Shown here: piece after piece, positions 59,147 through 62,000 of the stretch
Position numbering within the stretch: the first letter of the stretch is position 1
How the letters are laid out: each line of letters starts with the position of its first letter
Origin: Symbiodinium natans
Lineage: Eukaryota; Sar; Dinophyceae; Suessiales; Symbiodiniaceae
Assembly (NCBI GenBank): GCA_905221605.1
Contig: CAJNDS010000297.1
Coordinates: 17,501-79,500 of the forward strand
Length of the DNA: 62,000 bases
Direction of reading: 5' to 3'
Notes under the pieces: generated by a model
Databases searched by the model: none
Told to the model about the DNA's origin: nothing
The model's input: the letters and a program-made list of their open reading frames with translations, nothing else
Translations under genes and position numbers: made by a program

Positions 59147-59930
59147 GGAAGGGTTCGGGTTTAGTGTCAGGTGTTTCGGGTTTGGGGAGGATTCAAACCT
59201 TCAGGCGATTGCACAACAAGTCCTGATGCAAAGAAGGGAGGATTGAGGGCTCTTATTGGGTGCGTTTAGGGTTTGAGGGGTTGAGGCGAACAGGGTCTAG
59301 GGCTTAGTGTTGAGGTGTTTCAGTGTAGGGCTTGTTTTAGGGGAGATTCAGAGGGCGAGTTAAGTGTCGAGAGGGAAGGAAAGCTTGTCAGTGGCACTCT
59401 TTTTGCCCCACTTTGGGGTTTAGGGTCTAGGGTTTAGGGTATAAACCTAAGCAACACCAAAAAAGTGTACCCTGATTATGAGAGAGCGGGGGGAAACAGC
59501 CCGCGACGTGGTAAGGCCCTAAAGAGGTCTGCGAACGCTTGTGGACAATACAGAAACAAGGTTTAGGGTTTAGGGTTTGGGGTTTGGGGTTTAGGGTTTA
59601 GGGTTTGGGGAGTTTCGGTGACGATACCTCGGTAGCCCAGGGCTACCCTTTGGTGGCTCCTTTTTCGGTTCGAGGGTACCCTTACGAAGCCACCGGCCCC
59701 CCCAAGAAAAGGATACCCTCATTAAATTACGGATACTGCGCTACAAAGGTTTAGGGTTTAGGGTTTAGGGTTTGGGGTTTGGGGTTGGGGTTTAGGGTTT
59801 AGGGTTTAGGGCATTAGGGCATTAGGGTTTTAGGTTTAGGATCCAGACCCTCAGCTGTCAACGTAACCTTGGGATGCGGACCGGCAAGTGGAAGCACACA
59901 GCCCGCTTCTCAAAAAACCAAGAGCAATCG
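59147..59930. other. Telomere patches, family G element, exon-like frames
   Basis: AIAQQVLMQRRED after ACCTTCAG (59204-59246). AGGNSPRRGKALKRSANACG (about 59483-59560). Family G 59617-59753. An island ending at GTAGGG 59930 with two open frames (for example QRNLGMRTGKWKHTARFSKN). Confidence 0.4.
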
Positions 59931-59931
59931 A

Positions 59932-60110
59932 GGTAGGGCCCCCTGGGACATGTTAGGTTTTCCCTGGCTTATATGGGGGGTGTACGAGAATTTTGGGGGA
60001 TCCCTACAATAGACCCCAACGAGTAGGATTCCCTGATGATAAGGAATCCAATAATGTACCCTAATCACCATATGTAGGATGTTTTCAGAGGGTGTTAAGG
60101 GCCATCCTCG
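59932..60110. mobile_element. Family E element with a nested family D element
   Basis: Outer ends GTAGGGCCCCCTGGGACATG and GTTAAGGGCCATCCTCG. Family D (about 59978-60062: GGGTGTACGAGAATTTTGGG ... GATAAGGAATCC) sits inside. Confidence 0.7.
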
Positions 60111-60167
60111 ACAGAAAAACAGGAAACCCAACCCCACCCTAAACCCTAAACCCTAAACTCTTCTAAG

Positions 60168-60439
60168 GACAAGTTCTACTCGCTGGGGTTCCAGGACCTG
60201 CTCCAGGAAGTCGGGCAAGGGCACGCTGCGCAATACCAGGACCCTGTGCTGCTCTCCACCATTGCAGTTTGGTTTAGGTTTTGGGGTTTAGGGTATAGGG
60301 TTTAGGGTTTAGGGTTTAGGGTCTAGGGTCTAGGGTAAGATTGCAGCAGCAGCTGTTTTGCTGCAGCTGTGCCGCCCGCTCTTCTTTGCACAATCTGGCA
60401 AGAATGGCAAACACGGGGACGCCATAAACCTGTCTTAAG
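60168..60439 (+). CDS. Two-exon end of a membrane protein, telomere intron with ATTGCAG duplication
   Basis: Exon 60168-60267 after TTCTAAG reads DKFYSLGFQDLLQEVGQGHA then AQYQDPVLLSTIA. The intron is (TTTAGGG)n-like and has ATTGCAG at both edges (60261-60267, 60340-60346). Exon 60347-60439 continues in frame AAAVLLQLCRPLFFAQSGKN then GKHGDAINLS, to TAA. Joined, STIAAAAVLLQLCRPLFF makes a membrane helix. The duplicate edges give no perfect GT-AG pair. Family unknown. Confidence 0.5.
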
Positions 60440-60498
60440 TCTACAACGAACAAGCTGCCTGCTGGTTTAGGGTTTGGGGTTTAGGGTTTAGGGTTTAG

Positions 60499-61072
60499 CT
60501 CTTCGGCCACGTGCCCCTCATCCTTGCAACACGATGCCGATATGCAAGACAGCAGCGCGAACAAGCGTTGCATCCGGAGCCCATCTGCGCCGTGCCAGTC
60601 CTGATCACGCAGGTCTGATTTGCCATTTGCTTGTAATGTTCTGGATGATGACTTGGTAGCCCAGTGGTGCCCTTTACCCTTCCAAGATGATCTGCGGAAA
60701 CCCCGGAGAGATACCCCATCCGGCAGAGCCTGCAAAGCATTTGCAAAAACGAGGTGTCTTCAAGATGACGAGATCGGCAGTGCAGATGTTTGCAGCAGAC
60801 AACCCGCCGCTGCTCAAATGCTTCAAACGGCTCCTGTCTTTCTTCCCGAAGCCAAAGTGCTGAACAAGCTTGGAGTGTTCTCAGCCCTCTATGGAGGCCT
60901 CCACATTGGGATGTTCCCCCTTATACTAACACTTGCTAACAGTCTTTCTCAAGCACGCTCTGCCGTCGGGTTTAAGTTGCACTGTGTCCTGGCCGGATTT
61001 CAAGCCCCGCTCTGCGCCTGCATGTGCGCGAGCGAACTTGTTGCTTTGCTCGTGTCGACACGAGCTTCCTAA
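60499..61072 (+). CDS. Exon islands with embedded element ends
   Basis: 60499-60612 reads FGHVPLILATRCRYARQQRE then QALHPEPICAVPVLITQ, to GTCTGA. From 60620 a 150-codon frame passes through a family G left end (CTTGGTAGCCCAGTGGTGCC, 60649) and a family H left end (60903). The part between (QPAAAQMLQTAPVFLPEAKV) may be a true exon. Other frames are also open. Confidence 0.35.
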
Positions 61073-61226
61073 GAAATGGGCTGGTGCATATTGTCCCTCA
61101 TATGCGTGCAAAAAAGGATCGTCTTTAGCGGCTAGTGGCATCTTCGCACCTACGGTGTGCCTAACAAGCGCCGGTGCTGCAGAAGGTTCAGGGTTTAGGG
61201 ACCCTAAACCCTAAACCCTAAACCGC

Positions 61227-61341
61227 ATCTTGTTCTGCATGCGGCTCTGCCCAAGGCGAAGGCTAGGCCCGTGTTGGCTCCGATTTATTTACCCAGTGCC
61301 TTGAGCCCCACACTCGAGGCCCTTCAGCCCGGCTACTAAAA
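61227..61341 (+). CDS. Exon-like island
   Basis: Reads HLVLHAALPKAKARPVLAPI then YLPSALSPTLEALQPGY, to TAA. Begins at the edge of a CCCTAAA patch (61199-61224). Confidence 0.3.
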
Positions 61342-61443
61342 AAGCTTCAAGGTCGAGTCCCCCTGCCCTAAGAAGCGCAATTGCAGGTCGACCTGTCAAC
61401 TAAAAAGGCCTCTGTTTTTTTCTGGGGGAGGGGTTGTATGCAT

Positions 61444-61508
61444 ACTGTAACGTGATGTAATGTAATGTAATGTAATGTAGTGTAATGTAATGTAATGTAA
61501 TGCAATGT
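61444..61508. repeat. (TAATG)n microsatellite
   Basis: About 12 TGTAA/TAATG pentamers. Confidence 0.95.
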
Positions 61509-61560
61509 GTGGAGGGGGTTGGGGGGGAAAGGACGCGGGAGTTAGGGTTTACCCTCTTCC

Positions 61561-61640
61561 AGCGAAGGAGATCAGCCTGCCCGACTTCAACAGCCTTTGG
61601 GAGGACTCGTGGCAAGAGATGCAGCCGGGCTTTCCAGAAG
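61561..61640 (+). CDS. Exon-like island after CCCTCTTCCAG
   Basis: Reads AKEISLPDFNSLWEDSWQEM then QPGFPEG, ending at GTTTAGGG, which would be stop or donor. Strong acceptor. Function unknown. Confidence 0.4.
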
Positions 61641-61740
61641 GGGTTTAGGGTTAGGGTTTAGGGTTTAGGGTTTAGGGTTTAGGGTTTAGGGTTTAGGGTT
61701 TAGGGTTTAGGGTTTAGGGTTTAGGGTTTAGGGTTTAGGG
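61641..61740. repeat. (TTTAGGG)14 array
   Basis: Perfect tandem units. Confidence 0.97.
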
Positions 61741-61768
61741 GCGGTGAGGGCTTTCGGTTTCCGGGTTC

Positions 61769-61815
61769 ATGTCACAAGGTTCGGGAGCTGCCAAGAAGAG
61801 GTACTCTTGTGCAGC
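61769..61815 (+). CDS. Short exon-like island
   Basis: ATG; reads MSQGSGAAKKRYSCAAR to GCAAG|GTGATT. A family D element follows. Confidence 0.3.
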
Positions 61816-61835
61816 AAGGTGATTTCTGGGAGAAT

Positions 61836-61944
61836 GAGAAGTGGGGGTGTCCGAAATGAGGGGCACGTACCTTATTCGGGGTGCTTGTTATAAGGGGATC
61901 CTCCTACTTTTTGGTGATTTAGGGGGGTCCCCCACTTTTCATAA
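61836..61944. mobile_element. Family D element
   Basis: GGGGGTGTCCGAAATGAGGG ... CCCCACTTTTCATAACC, with ATCCTCCTACTTTTTGG inside. Confidence 0.65.
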
Positions 61945-62000
61945 CCTCCGAAGTGGGCTCCATGAACCTAGGGTTTGTCAACATAGCCAACACGTCCCCA

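Overview
This window looks like nuclear DNA of a dinoflagellate, most like Symbiodiniaceae or Polarella. No tRNA, rRNA or bacterial-style operon was recognised. Four things point this way. (1) TTTAGGG/CCCTAAA repeats of the plant/dinoflagellate telomere type occur as dozens of internal blocks in both orientations and in variants (TTTTAGGG, TTTGGGG, CCCCAAA). (2) More than a dozen families of short (about 80-150 bp) elements with inverted ends are scattered throughout. Several encode peptide debris I recall from dinoflagellate gene models (GVSENRG..., AQYCLIKEY..., LAFLGLLGFLRRQ...). (3) Coding sequence is split into short islands, often bounded by GT, GC or possibly GA donors and AG acceptors, and frequently AG|G. 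(4) Most coding islands I could read run on the plus strand, as in dinoflagellate unidirectional gene blocks, although I searched that strand more thoroughly.

Layout. 1-7 kb: telomere-like patches, the 3' end of a spliced gene (to 4872), an (AC)n tract and a second spliced gene end (to 5652). 6.9-9.2 kb: a long, little-interrupted gene for a cysteine-repeat, probably zinc-binding protein with 24 CX2CX4CX2C modules. 9.5-12.2 kb: minus-strand candidates, then a plus-strand gene with an NRR-motif (ParB-like?) domain. 12.3-23.7 kb: small exon islands between introner-like elements. 23.8-25.3 kb: a cytochrome b561 gene in seven exons. Its introns are introner-like elements and telomere repeats, and all expected haem histidines are visible. 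25.3-55 kb: alternating exon islands, telomere arrays and short elements, including GC-rich hairpins at 50.5 kb. 55.36-57.04 kb: a 34-bp tandem repeat of about 49 copies. 57-62 kb: more islands, including a tandem duplication that preserves an empty and a filled insertion site for one element family.

Main theme. The cytochrome b561 gene and several weaker cases suggest that two kinds of DNA become introns here: inverted-end elements whose target duplication supplies a splice site, and telomere-repeat tracts flanked by 7-18 bp copies of exon sequence, as if telomere DNA had been inserted at staggered breaks. Outside the cysteine-repeat gene, the b561 gene and the NRR gene, coding calls are short open frames chosen by eye. 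In many islands more than one frame looks protein-like, so those carry low confidence.
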